Source of the DNA: Prevotella sp.
Lineage (GTDB): Bacteria; Bacteroidota; Bacteroidia; Bacteroidales; Bacteroidaceae
Length of the DNA stretch: 41,931 bases
Direction of reading: 5' to 3'
Assembly (NCBI GenBank): GCA_024680755.1
Contig: JAILBT010000096.1
Coordinates: forward strand, 1 to 41,931
This document shows, piece by piece, positions 11,040-21,199 of the stretch; the stretch's first letter is position 1, and every line of letters starts with the position of its first letter. Position numbers and translations under genes: made by a program. Below the pieces are notes generated by a model. That model ran no database searches. It was not told the DNA's origin and saw only the letters and a program-made list of their open reading frames with translations.

Positions 11040-13172
11040 ATGAAGCAAATTGCGAAACATCTGTGTTTTGTCCTGGCTCTGACCACGGGCATTACGTCTG
11101 CCGGCCAGACGGCCAATCCCGGTGACCGTGGCCTGTGGGCCTCCATCAACGGGCAGAGCAATGCCTCGACGGGCGACTACCAGCAGCACACGGGCAAGGT
11201 GCTTGTGTCGTGGCGCATGTTGCCAGGCGACGATGCCGAGACGGGCTTCGACCTCTATCGCGCCGTGGGCACCGGCACCGAGCGCCGCGTGGCAAAGAAC
11301 ATCAGGAACCGCACTAATTTCCAGGATGCCAGCGTGTCGCGTACGGCCGACATCCACTACCGACTGACGCTGACCGACAGCGACGAGACTCTGGCCACAT
11401 ACACCCTGACGCGGGCAAGGGCCGTGGGCGGGCTGCCATACGTCAGCATACCGCTGAAGACCACGGAGGACGTATGCCCTATCGACACCATCGTCTATCA
11501 GGCAAACGACTGCTCCGTGGGCGACCTTGACGGCGACGGGCAGATGGAAATCATTGTCAAGCGCCTGCAGACCACCATCAACAGCACCACGGGCGAGGTG
11601 CGCGACGAGTATGGAACGGGAGGCAGCTACTCGAACCCCAACACCATCTATGCCGTCATCTGGGATGCCTACAAGCTGGACGGCACCTTCCTCTGGCGCG
11701 TCAAGGGCGGCCCCGGCATCATATTGGGCAACAGCTCGTCGTTTGCCGTGGCCGACTTCGACGGCGACGGCTGTGCCGAGATGGCCATTCGCACATGCGA
11801 GGGCACTGTCTTTGGCGACGGTGCCGAGATACCTGATACCGACGGCGACGGACGGATAGACTATCGCACATGGGGCAACCTGAACAGCAGCAGCCCGGGT
11901 TGGGTGGACCACTATAACTCGGCCGGACCGGAGTTTATATCCATCATCGACGGCCGTACGGGGGCCGAGCTGGCACGCGACAATTTCATACCGCGCGAGA
12001 CCAGCGCCTCGTGGGGCGACAACTACTGGAAGCGCGCATGCTCGTTCCGCGTGGGTGTGGGCTGCTTCGACGACACAGGCCTGCCGTCGGTGGTGCTGGG
12101 GCGCGGCGTCTATGCGCGCAGCGTCATTGAGGCGTGGGACTGGCGCAACGGACAGCTGAAGCGCCGCTTCCACTTCGACACCAGCGCCGCCGGCGGACGC
12201 GACACCAACAAGGACGGCAAGCCCAACTCGGCATACGCCGCACAAGGCAACCACTCGCTCAATGTGGCAGACCTGGACGGCGACGGACGCGATGAGATAA
12301 TGTACGGCTCGATGGCCATCGACGACGACGGCTACGGACTGTGGAGCACCGGACTGGGACATGGAGATGCCAACCATGTGGGTAAGTTCCTGCCCGGACG
12401 TGACGGCCTGCAGGTCTATCACTGCCTGGAGAACGGACGGACACAGGTGGCACTGCACGATGCCAAGGACGGCAGCGTCATCTGGAGCAAGGTGGCAGCG
12501 GCCGACAATGACACGGGACGCTGTATGGTGGCCGACATCGACCCCGCCTCGCCAGGCTGCGAGTTCTGGTGGGCGGGCTCAAACGCCGTCAGCAGCGACG
12601 GCACACAGGACCGCGGCTACAAACCATCGTCGTGCAACGCCGCCATCTGGTTCGACGGAACGCTTTCGCGACAGCTAATCAACGAGAGCATCATCAACAA
12701 CGACCGCAATGGCGGACGTACCTTTACCGTCTATCGCTACTCGGCTGCCTTCATCAACGGAACGAAGTCGAACACATGCTGGTATGGAGACCTGGTGGGC
12801 GACTGGCGCGAGGAGTTTATCTGCACCGACTGGTCGAAGCTGCAGGACATAAAGGTGTTCTCCACCTGGTATCCCACGACGCACAAGTTTCCCTGGCTGA
12901 TGACCGACCACACCTACTGGCTGAGTTGTCTGAACGAGAACATTGGCTACAATCAGCCCACCAACCTGGGCTACTATCTTGGCACCGACCTTGAAAGCGA
13001 CGAAGAGGCATGGCAGGCCGGTGGCTACACCGAAACATCGGGCATCAGCGACATCCGTATGGCTCGGCCCAACGGTCGCAGTGGCCTGTACAGCCTGACC
13101 GGTCAGCGACTCATGTCGGCACCGCGCGCCGGACTGTATGTCAAGAACGGCAGAAAACAAATTGCACGCTGA
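11040..13172 (+). CDS. Rhamnogalacturonan endolyase, polysaccharide lyase family 11
   Basis: The 710-residue protein has a signal peptide (about 1-22) and an N-terminal beta-sandwich (about 30-115) containing VLVSWRMLPGDDAETGFDLY. The rest is a propeller-like catalytic region with repeated calcium loops: GDLDGDGQMEI (about 160), ADFDGDGCAEM (about 238), DTDGDGRID (about 267) and ADLDGDGRDEI (about 409). GNHSLNVAD, WYGDLVGDWREE and YWLSCLNENIGYNQPTN are characteristic of PL11, as in YesW/YesX-type enzymes. PL11 cuts the rhamnose-galacturonate bond of the rhamnogalacturonan-I backbone by beta-elimination. The last 28 residues carry the LYSLTGQR...GLYVKNGRK tag shared with the two PL1 enzymes. 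It is monocistronic or weakly linked to nrdG 53 bp downstream. Confidence 0.92.
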   Translation: MKQIAKHLCFVLALTTGITSAGQTANPGDRGLWASINGQSNASTGDYQQHTGKVLVSWRMLPGDDAETGFDLYRAVGTGTERRVAKNIRNRTNFQDASVSRTADIHYRLTLTDSDETLATYTLTRARAVGGLPYVSIPLKTTEDVCPIDTIVYQANDCSVGDLDGDGQMEIIVKRLQTTINSTTGEVRDEYGTGGSYSNPNTIYAVIWDAYKLDGTFLWRVKGGPGIILGNSSSFAVADFDGDGCAEMAIRTCEGTVFGDGAEIPDTDGDGRIDYRTWGNLNSSSPGWVDHYNSAGPEFISIIDGRTGAELARDNFIPRETSASWGDNYWKRACSFRVGVGCFDDTGLPSVVLGRGVYARSVIEAWDWRNGQLKRRFHFDTSAAGGRDTNKDGKPNSAYAAQGNHSLNVADLDGDGRDEIMYGSMAIDDDGYGLWSTGLGHGDANHVGKFLPGRDGLQVYHCLENGRTQVALHDAKDGSVIWSKVAAADNDTGRCMVADIDPASPGCEFWWAGSNAVSSDGTQDRGYKPSSCNAAIWFDGTLSRQLINESIINNDRNGGRTFTVYRYSAAFINGTKSNTCWYGDLVGDWREEFICTDWSKLQDIKVFSTWYPTTHKFPWLMTDHTYWLSCLNENIGYNQPTNLGYYLGTDLESDEEAWQAGGYTETSGISDIRMARPNGRSGLYSLTGQRLMSAPRAGLYVKNGRKQIAR

Positions 13173-13188
13173 ACGATAAGCGTCGCGC

Positions 13189-13229
13189 CATTTACATATA
13201 CATCATTTACATATACATCATTTATATGA
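13189..13229. repeat. 15-bp tandem repeat overlapping the nrdG start
   Basis: CATTTACATATACAT occurs at 13189-13203 and 13204-13218, followed by a diverged partial copy to 13229. The partial copy contains the nrdG start codon (13226-13228). The array fills most of the gap between PL11 and nrdG. Confidence 0.85.
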
Positions 13230-13729
13230 TACGTGTGCTTGACATCTTGGAGGACACTATGGTCGATGGTCCCGGCTTCCGTACCAGCATCTATTGTGCC
13301 GGTTGCCGCCATGCCTGCCCCGGCTGTCATAATCCGCAGTCGTGGAGCTTCGACGGCGGCCATGACATGACCACCAATGACATTATGCGCGTGATAGAGG
13401 CCGACCCTTACGCCAACGTAACCTTCAGCGGGGGCGACCCTATGTACCAGGCCGAAGGATTTCTTGAACTGGCACTGGCCATACACCAGCGAACCGAGAA
13501 AACCATTTGGTGTTATACGGGCTTCCGCTATGAGCAGCTGATACAACCGGCACAACGCGAGCTGCTGGAGCAGATTGACGTGCTTGTAGATGGTCCATTC
13601 GTCAAGGCGCTGCGCGACGAGCAGTTGCTGTTCCGTGGCAGCAGCAACCAGCGGCTCATAGACGTGCAGGCCACACTGAGGGAAGGGCGCATCGTGCCAT
13701 TTGTCATGCAAGTGGGAGTGCAGACATGA
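13226..13729 (+). CDS. nrdG: Anaerobic ribonucleotide reductase-activating protein (radical SAM)
   Basis: The 167-residue protein matches NrdG in length and motifs. The radical-SAM cluster motif CX3CX2C is at Cys27, Cys31 and Cys34 in CAGCRHACPGCHNPQSW. TFSGGDPMYQ is the SAM-binding GGE-like motif, and IDVLVDGPFV and LRFRGSSNQR-like text (LLFRGSSNQR) are family hallmarks. NrdG uses SAM and electrons to make the glycyl radical on NrdD, enabling dNTP synthesis without oxygen. The start at 13226 gives MIRVLDILEDT, the usual N-terminus; the frame is open further upstream only through PL11 and the repeat. The partner nrdD is usually adjacent in Bacteroidales but is not next to it here. Confidence 0.9.
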   Translation: MIRVLDILEDTMVDGPGFRTSIYCAGCRHACPGCHNPQSWSFDGGHDMTTNDIMRVIEADPYANVTFSGGDPMYQAEGFLELALAIHQRTEKTIWCYTGFRYEQLIQPAQRELLEQIDVLVDGPFVKALRDEQLLFRGSSNQRLIDVQATLREGRIVPFVMQVGVQT

Positions 13730-13765
13730 CAGTTTGGCAGACTGCGTGTGTCGGCAGCAGGGCTT

Positions 13766-13780
13766 TGGCACACTTTTGGC
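13766..13780 (+). promoter_or_regulatory. Candidate sigma-54 (-24/-12) promoter of groES-groEL
   Basis: TGGCAC, 5 bp, TGGC matches the RpoN consensus TGGCAC-N5-TTGC in 9 of 10 defined positions. The essential GG (-24) and GC (-12) have the correct 12-bp offset. It lies 87 bp before the groES ATG, implying a leader of about 75 nt. No CIRCE operator and no TAnnTTTG promoter were seen in 13730-13866. Confidence 0.5.
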
Positions 13781-13866
13781 TGTTGTCATGGCGAAAGGCC
13801 GGCTCAATACTGTTGCCGACACATTAATAATATTATATAACATCAACAAATAAAAGCTAAATCAAC

Positions 13867-14139
13867 ATGAACATTAAACCGTTAGCAGACCGCGTGCTGG
13901 TTAAGCCGGCACAGGCCGAAGAGAAAGTGGGAGGTATCATCATTCCCGACACAGCCAAAGAGAAGCCCATGCACGGAACCATCATCGCCACCGGCAAAGG
14001 TACTAAGGACGAGGAGATGACGCTTAAGGCAGGCGACCAGATACTCTATGGCAAGTATTCGGGCACCGAGCTGGAGTTTGAAGGCGAGAAATATCTGATG
14101 ATGCGCCAGAGCGACGTGTTAGCTGTTATTGAGAATTAA
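13867..14139 (+). CDS. groS: Co-chaperonin GroES
   Basis: The 90-residue protein starts [20 protein letters not shown]. It has the mobile loop [13 protein letters not shown] (about 22-34), GKYSGTEL, and the terminal SDVLAVIE. It caps the GroEL ring during ATP-driven folding in the cytoplasm. Length and all landmarks are normal. It is followed by groEL in the same direction with a 163-bp spacer almost filled by a 9-bp tandem array. That spacer is unusually long for this gene pair. Confidence 0.97.
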   Translation: MNIKPLADRVLVKPAQAEEKVGGIIIPDTAKEKPMHGTIIATGKGTKDEEMTLKAGDQILYGKYSGTELEFEGEKYLMMRQSDVLAVIEN

Positions 14140-14272
14140 TCTGATAAATCTGAATAATCTGAATAATCTGAGTAATCAGAGTAATCTGAATAATCTGAGT
14201 AATCAGAGTAATCTGAATAATCAGAGTAATCTGAATAATCAGAGTAATCTGAATAATCAGAATAATCCGAAA
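14138..14272. repeat. 9-bp tandem array (15 copies) between groES and groEL
   Basis: Fifteen uninterrupted units fit AATCNGANT, alternating mainly between AATCTGAAT, AATCTGAGT and AATCAGAGT. The first unit begins inside the groES stop codon (TAA at 14137-14139) and the last ends 30 bp before groEL. Neighbouring units pair as TCTGA-ATAA-TCAGA, so the transcript could form several small 5-bp hairpins. Confidence 0.95.
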
Positions 14273-14290
14273 AAAATAAATAAAAACTAA

Positions 14291-15937
<1,647 letters not shown>

Positions 15938-15967
15938 TCAGCCTGAACTGATAATTGAAATTCTGAG

Positions 15968-16015
15968 AAGTGCTATCGTAATATGCCGTAAAGGCTGTTG
16001 CGATAGCACTTTTTT
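15968..16015 (+). terminator. Rho-independent terminator after groEL
   Basis: A perfect 11-bp stem, AAGTGCTATCG (15968-15978) with CGATAGCACTT (16001-16011), has a 22-nt loop. It ends in a run of six T residues (16010-16015). Confidence 0.85.
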
Positions 16016-16090
16016 CATGGATGATACCGATGCCAGGACAGAATGATGCATGTAAGGTTGACAGATATTTGCAAAAAAAAGAGGAAATCA

Positions 16091-16122
16091 TTTGGGGAAG
16101 ATATATTATTACCGTATTTTTG
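16091..16122 (+). promoter_or_regulatory. Bacteroidetes-type promoter for the sugar transporter operon
   Basis: TTTG (16091-16094), a 20-bp spacer and TATTTTTG (16115-16122) match the Bacteroidetes consensus. It lies about 30 bp before the transporter ATG at 16154. Confidence 0.72.
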
Positions 16123-16153
16123 CGTCCTGTATGAACCAAGTGCTTGAGAAATT

Positions 16154-17467
16154 ATGAGCTACAGTAAGTCTTTCCTCTATTTTATCTGCTTGGTGTCGGC
16201 TCTGGGTGGATTTCTTTTTGGCTACGACTGGGTAGTGATAGGCGGAGCAAAGCCTTTCTATGAAATGTATTTCGGTATAGCCGACAATCCGCTGCTTCAG
16301 GGCGTGGCTATGTCCACGGCTCTGGTGGGCTGCCTGGTGGGTGCAATGGTTGCCGGGGCCGCTGCCGACAGATATGGCCGCAAGCCATTGCTGATGTTGG
16401 CTGCCGTGCTTTTCACGGTGTCGGCCGTCGGGACAGGACTGTTCGACAATTTTACACTGTTCAACACAGCACGCTTTATAGGGGGCGTGGGCATAGGCGT
16501 GGCCTCGGCCCTGGCACCAATGTATATCGCTGAGGTCAGCCCCGCGGAGAAACGCGGACGTATGGTGTCGCTCAACCAGATGACCATTGTGTTGGGCATA
16601 CTGTCGGCACAGGTGGTCAACATGTTGCTGGCCCGCGACACCTCGGTGGCAGAGAACCTTGCCTGGGACATGGAGTGGGGATGGCGTTGGATGTTCTGGG
16701 CAGAGACGTTGCCGGCCGCAATGTTTCTGATTATGAGCTTCTTTATTCCTGAAAGTCCGGTTTTCATACGAGAAAAGTTACGAGAGAGATGTGATCCTAC
16801 TGTCGCTCCACGGTCAGCGCAGCCCGGGGCTATAGCTTCGTTCTTCTCTGGACGCTCTTCGCTTGGCAGGGTGCTGTTGTTGGGCATCTTCATTGCAGTG
16901 TTCCAGCAGTGGTGTGGCACCAATGTCATCTTCAACTATGCTCAGGAGATCTTCGTCGGTGCTGGCTACGATGTTGATGGCATGTTCATCAACATCGTCA
17001 TCACGGGCGTGTCCAACGTCCTGTTCACCTTTGTGGCCCTCTACACCATCGAGCGGTGGGGCCGGCGCACGTTGATGCTCATTGGGGCCGGTGGACTGGG
17101 GCTGATCTATCTTGTGCTGGGCATCTGCTATTTTGTCGGCACTACGGGTGTGCTGATGGTGGCTCTGGTGGTGGCAGCCATCTCGGTCTATGCCATGACC
17201 CTCGGGCCTGTCACATGGACACTGCTGGCAGAAATCTTCCCCAACCGCATACGCGGTGCCGCCATGGCCACATGCACCTTCGCCCTGTGGACCGGTTGCT
17301 GCACGCTGACTTTCTCGTTCCCGTCGATGAACGCTGCCTTGGGCAGCAGCGGAACGTTTTGGGTCTATTCGTCTATTTGTTTCGGCGCTTTTGTCTTCCT
17401 CTATTTTCGCTGTCCTGAGACCAAGGGAAAGAGCCTGGAGGAACTGGAGCATGAGTTAGTGAAATAA
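16154..17467 (+). CDS. MFS sugar porter (XylE/AraE-like sugar:H+ symporter)
   Basis: The 437-residue protein is predicted to have 12 membrane helices. It carries the sugar-porter signatures GGFLFGYDWVVIGGA in helix 1, DRYGRKPLL between helices 2 and 3, RFIGGVGIG, IPESPVF after helix 6 (PESPR-like), FQQWCGTNVIFNY in helix 7, ERWGRRTLM and the terminal PETKGKSLEELE. These mark the family that imports xylose, arabinose, galactose or glucose with protons. The substrate cannot be read from the sequence; arabinose or galactose would suit the pectin-side-chain enzymes nearby. It has its own promoter and is followed after 23 bp by the DUF5107-TPR gene, so the two are likely cotranscribed. Confidence 0.9.
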   Translation: MSYSKSFLYFICLVSALGGFLFGYDWVVIGGAKPFYEMYFGIADNPLLQGVAMSTALVGCLVGAMVAGAAADRYGRKPLLMLAAVLFTVSAVGTGLFDNFTLFNTARFIGGVGIGVASALAPMYIAEVSPAEKRGRMVSLNQMTIVLGILSAQVVNMLLARDTSVAENLAWDMEWGWRWMFWAETLPAAMFLIMSFFIPESPVFIREKLRERCDPTVAPRSAQPGAIASFFSGRSSLGRVLLLGIFIAVFQQWCGTNVIFNYAQEIFVGAGYDVDGMFINIVITGVSNVLFTFVALYTIERWGRRTLMLIGAGGLGLIYLVLGICYFVGTTGVLMVALVVAAISVYAMTLGPVTWTLLAEIFPNRIRGAAMATCTFALWTGCCTLTFSFPSMNAALGSSGTFWVYSSICFGAFVFLYFRCPETKGKSLEELEHELVK

Positions 17468-17490
17468 GTGAAATCAATAACAACATAGTC

Positions 17491-20400
17491 ATGGTAAAAG
17501 CATGGAGAGAGTCGGTAACAATACCTACCTATGAGATTGGGAAGCCGGAGCGAAACCCGATGTTTCTTGAGAAGCGAGTCTATCAGGGGTCGAGCGGCGT
17601 GGTCTATCCATACCCCGTGGTCGAGTCGATAGCCAGCGAACCTACACCCCACGAGTGGAAAGTAGTGTTTCTGGAGAACGAATACATAAAGGTGATGATT
17701 ATGCCTGAGCTGGGTGGACGCATCCAGATGGCCTACGACAAGATACGGCAGCGCCATTTTGTCTATTATAATCATGTCATCAAGCCTGCCCTTGTCGGAC
17801 TGACAGGCCCGTGGATCAGTGGCGGCATCGAATTCAACTGGCCTCAGCACCACCGGCCTTCTACTTATCTGCCTGTTGATTCTGCCATCGAGGAGAATGT
17901 AGATGGCAGCGTCACTGTGTGGGTCAGCGAGACGGAGAGGATGTTCCATCAGAAGGGCATGGCTGGCTTCACCCTGCGCCCCGGGTGTGCCTATCTTGAA
18001 ATAAGGGGCAAGCTCTACAACCGTACCGACATGCCTCAGACCTTCCTGTGGTGGGCCAATCCTGCGGTGGAGGTTAACGACCATTATCAGAGCGTGTTCC
18101 CACCTGACGTGAACGCCGTCTTCGACCACGGCAAACGGGCTGTGTCGTCATTCCCCATTGCCACGGGCACATATTATAAGATGGATTATTCCGCAGGTGT
18201 CGATATCTCGAACTATCGAAACATCAAGGTGCCGACATCGTATATGGCTGTCAACTCGAAATATGATTTCGAGGGCGGCTACGAGAACGACACACAATGC
18301 GGCATGCTGCATGTGGCCAGCCACCATCTATCGCCCGGAAAGAAGCAGTGGACATGGGGTAACGGCGACTTTGGCAGGGCCTGGGACAGGAATCTGACAG
18401 ACGAAGTGGAACAGGGCAGCGGCCCGACAGACGTTATGACAGAAGCGGTGCCGGCTTCTTCTGCCATTCTACATTCTCCATTAAGAACGGGCTTCCGGCC
18501 GTATATCGAACTGATGGCTGGTGTATATACAGAGAACCAGCCCGATTTCTCCTGGCTGATGCCCTATGAGGAGAAGCATTTTGTGCAGTATTTCATGCCT
18601 TATCGCGAGCTGGGCGTGGTGAAGCAGGCAACGAAGGATTTCGTTGTGAATATAGCAGATGTGGGGCAAGGCAAGGTGATGGTACAGGTTCTGGCCACCT
18701 CAGCACAAGAGGCCCGCATCGTGCTCGCTGACGACCGTGGCAACACATATTATAATAATGTGGTGACGCTCTCACCCGAGCGTGTGTTTGCTGCAACCGT
18801 TGATGTCAGGCAGGCTCGCTTTGACGAGCTGAACCTCGACATTCTCAAATCTATCTACGGACGCGAGCGCAGCATGTTGCACTGGCATGCCGAGAGCGAC
18901 GCCATTCGCCCCATACCCGACAGAGCCGAGGCTGCCTTGCCGCCCGAGCAGACTAAGACCAACGAGCAACTTTATCTCACCGGTCTGCATCTGGAACAGT
19001 ATCGTCATGCCACATGGAATCCCGTCGATTATTATGAAGAAGCATTGCGGCGCGACCCAAACGATATACGTTGTCTGAACCAGTTGGGCCTGTGGTATGT
19101 GCGTCGCGGGCGCTTTGCCAAGGCTGAGAACTACCTGCGCAAGGCGGTGAAACTCTCGCAGAAGCGCAATCCGAACCCTTACGACAGTGAACCGATATAC
19201 AACCTGGCGCTTGCCCTGAAATACCAGGGACGGGACGACGAGGCGTACGAATTGTTCTGGAAAGCCACATGGTCGAAAGCACAGGCTGATGCCGGCTATT
19301 TTGAGGCTGCAAAGATTTCGGTGAAGCAGGGACGGCTTGACGACGCGCTCGACGAGCTGGACCGTTGCCTCGTCTTTGGCGCACATAACCAGAAAGCCCT
19401 GGCCCTGAAAGCAGCCGTGTTGCGACTGATGGGTCATAAGACGCAGGCCATCGACGTATGTGCCGGTGCCCTGCAGACCGACCTGTTCAACTATGCCTGC
19501 CGCTACGAACTCTACCTGCTGACAGGCGAACGGCAAATGCTTGACGAGATGGTCGGTATGCTGCAAGGGCAAGCAAAGAACTACGATGAACTGGCACTTG
19601 ACTACCGGGCCGCTGGGCTTGGCCGTGAGGCTAAGGCCATCTGGCAGCTGGCTGAACAGGTCGGTGCCGTCAGCCCGATGACTTATTATTACCAAGGACA
19701 GTGGGAGAAGGCTGAGGCTGCCTGCTCAGACTATTGCTTCCCCAACCGTCCGGAGGATGTGATAGCCCTTGAAACAGCCAAGCGGGAGAATCCCTTTGGC
19801 AGCAAGGCACCTTACTATCTCGGTTGTCTCTACTATGCCGGCCGACAATACGATGTGGCCATCGAGAACTGGGAGCTTTCGTCGAAGTTAGAACCGGGGT
19901 TTGCTCCCGTCTGGCGTAACCTGGCTTTGGCGCGCTTCAACAAGCAAGACCGCAAGGACGAGGCCCTCGCGTATATGGAACGAGCCTTCGCTCTGGATCA
20001 GACGGATGCACGCACGCTGATGGAGCTGGACCAGCTGTACAAGCGCCTGCAGAAGCCTCATCTTTTCCGTCAGCAACAGCTACAGAAACATTCAGCCCTT
20101 ATCCATCAACGCGACGACCTCGTGCTGGAAGAGATCACGCTGCTCAATCAGCTTGGCTGCTACGATGAGGCTCGACAGAAGCTCGACAGTCACCAGTTCC
20201 ACCCATGGGAGGGCGGTGAAGGCAAGGTGCCTGCACAATATCAGATAGCCCGAGTGGAGCTGGCCAAGATAGCTTTGCAACAGGGCAACACCGACAAGGC
20301 CATCAGCCTCTTGCAGCAGTGCCTTGTTTATCCACGACATCTGGGAGAGGGCAAGCTCTATGGCGCTCAGGAGAATGATTTCTACTATCTGCTCGGCTTG

Positions 20401-20859
20401 GCCTATGAGCAGCAGGGCAACATGGACAAGGCCCGCCAATGCTGGGAGCTGGCAACGCTGGGGCCACAGGAACCGGCAGCTGCTATGTACTACAACGATG
20501 CCAAGCCCGACAAAATCTTTTACCAAGGACTGGCCCTGCTGAAGTTGGACAGGAGGGGCGAGGCCAATGGCCGCTTCTACAAACTGGTGAACTACGGCAA
20601 ACAACATATCTGGGAGAAGCAGGTGATGGACTATTTCGCTGTTTCGCTGCCCGACCTGCTTATCTGGGAAGACTCGCTCGACGCGAAGAACCGCGTCCAC
20701 TGTCTGTATATGCTCGCCCTGGGCTACTATGGACTTGACGACAAGGCCCATGCACAACGCTATCTGTCAGAACTTGAAAAACTCGACATCAATCACTACG
20801 GCACTCAGGCTTTACGCTCACTGATGTTGATGGAAAAAAATAAAATTTTAGATCCTTAG
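17491..20859 (+). CDS. DUF5107 and tetratricopeptide-repeat protein
   Basis: The 1122-residue protein has no signal peptide, so it is probably cytoplasmic. The N-terminal 400 residues include FLENEYIKVMIMPELGGRI, GPWISGGIEFNWPQHHRP and FLWWANPAVEVNDHYQS. They match the DUF5107 family, whose fold recalls mutarotase-like carbohydrate-binding beta-sandwiches; that likeness is my reading. From about residue 500 to the end there are many TPR-like helical pairs, for example LNQLGLWYVRRGRFAKAENY and LGLAYEQQGNMDKARQCWEL, typical of protein scaffolds. It follows the sugar symporter by 23 bp. This suggests a role on the imported sugar or a sugar conjugate, but no reaction can be assigned. The frame is intact and the length is usual for this architecture. 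Confidence 0.82.
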   Translation: MVKAWRESVTIPTYEIGKPERNPMFLEKRVYQGSSGVVYPYPVVESIASEPTPHEWKVVFLENEYIKVMIMPELGGRIQMAYDKIRQRHFVYYNHVIKPALVGLTGPWISGGIEFNWPQHHRPSTYLPVDSAIEENVDGSVTVWVSETERMFHQKGMAGFTLRPGCAYLEIRGKLYNRTDMPQTFLWWANPAVEVNDHYQSVFPPDVNAVFDHGKRAVSSFPIATGTYYKMDYSAGVDISNYRNIKVPTSYMAVNSKYDFEGGYENDTQCGMLHVASHHLSPGKKQWTWGNGDFGRAWDRNLTDEVEQGSGPTDVMTEAVPASSAILHSPLRTGFRPYIELMAGVYTENQPDFSWLMPYEEKHFVQYFMPYRELGVVKQATKDFVVNIADVGQGKVMVQVLATSAQEARIVLADDRGNTYYNNVVTLSPERVFAATVDVRQARFDELNLDILKSIYGRERSMLHWHAESDAIRPIPDRAEAALPPEQTKTNEQLYLTGLHLEQYRHATWNPVDYYEEALRRDPNDIRCLNQLGLWYVRRGRFAKAENYLRKAVKLSQKRNPNPYDSEPIYNLALALKYQGRDDEAYELFWKATWSKAQADAGYFEAAKISVKQGRLDDALDELDRCLVFGAHNQKALALKAAVLRLMGHKTQAIDVCAGALQTDLFNYACRYELYLLTGERQMLDEMVGMLQGQAKNYDELALDYRAAGLGREAKAIWQLAEQVGAVSPMTYYYQGQWEKAEAACSDYCFPNRPEDVIALETAKRENPFGSKAPYYLGCLYYAGRQYDVAIENWELSSKLEPGFAPVWRNLALARFNKQDRKDEALAYMERAFALDQTDARTLMELDQLYKRLQKPHLFRQQQLQKHSALIHQRDDLVLEEITLLNQLGCYDEARQKLDSHQFHPWEGGEGKVPAQYQIARVELAKIALQQGNTDKAISLLQQCLVYPRHLGEGKLYGAQENDFYYLLGLAYEQQGNMDKARQCWELATLGPQEPAAAMYYNDAKPDKIFYQGLALLKLDRRGEANGRFYKLVNYGKQHIWEKQVMDYFAVSLPDLLIWEDSLDAKNRVHCLYMLALGYYGLDDKAHAQRYLSELEKLDINHYGTQALRSLMLMEKNKILDP

Positions 20860-20944
20860 TTTACAACCCCCAAAATATTTCGTGCTGCAAGGTTGATGAC
20901 AACCGGTGTAGGGGTAGGCCATCTGTGCCAGTCCGCCGTCCCCT

Positions 20945-21061
20945 TTAGGGGCAATGAAGTATATATGGCAAAATAAACATCAAGAATATGCCCACGGCAG
21001 CAGGCCACCAGACACTGGCTGACGAATGGATTGCCTGCTTGTCAAAAATCCTTTGACTCAT
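20945..21061 (-). CDS. Possible small single-pass membrane peptide (38 residues)
   Basis: In the 340-bp gap between the DUF5107 and TlpA-like genes, the minus strand has an ATG at 21059-21061. It opens a 38-codon frame starting MSQRIFDKQAIHSSASVWWP, followed by a hydrophobic stretch (AVGIFLMFILPYIL) and a TAA at 20945-20947. It could be a real small membrane protein or the end of a lost one. No Bacteroidetes promoter or Shine-Dalgarno sequence was seen upstream. The rest of this gap shows only the -7 box at 21137. Confidence 0.25.
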   Translation of the reverse strand: MSQRIFDKQAIHSSASVWWPAAVGIFLMFILPYILHCP

Positions 21062-21136
21062 CGGTAATCTGCACATTTTCGACGTATCCCCAGGCTTTTA
21101 TTTAGGTCAGTTACATAGTTTCTTGATTTTTCTTTG

Positions 21137-21144
21137 TACCTTTG
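21137..21144 (+). promoter_or_regulatory. Promoter -7 box for the TlpA-like lipoprotein
   Basis: TACCTTTG matches TAnnTTTG and lies 55 bp before the ATG at 21200. No TTG was found at the -33 distance. Confidence 0.45.
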
Positions 21145-21199
21145 CGCCCCATAGTACTGACAACTGATAGCAGACAACAAAACATCAACTTAACTTAGA

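Noticed and set aside
11019..12458. Long minus-strand frame opposite the PL11 gene
   Set aside because: PL11 motifs and a consensus promoter lie on the plus strand; the opposite text is Val/Ala/His-rich shadow.
13730..13866. CIRCE (HrcA) operator before groES
   Set aside because: No TTAGCACTC-N9-GAGTGCTAA-like sequence is present.
14138..14272. CRISPR array between groES and groEL
   Set aside because: The units are 9 bp, contiguous and without unique spacers; no cas gene is nearby.
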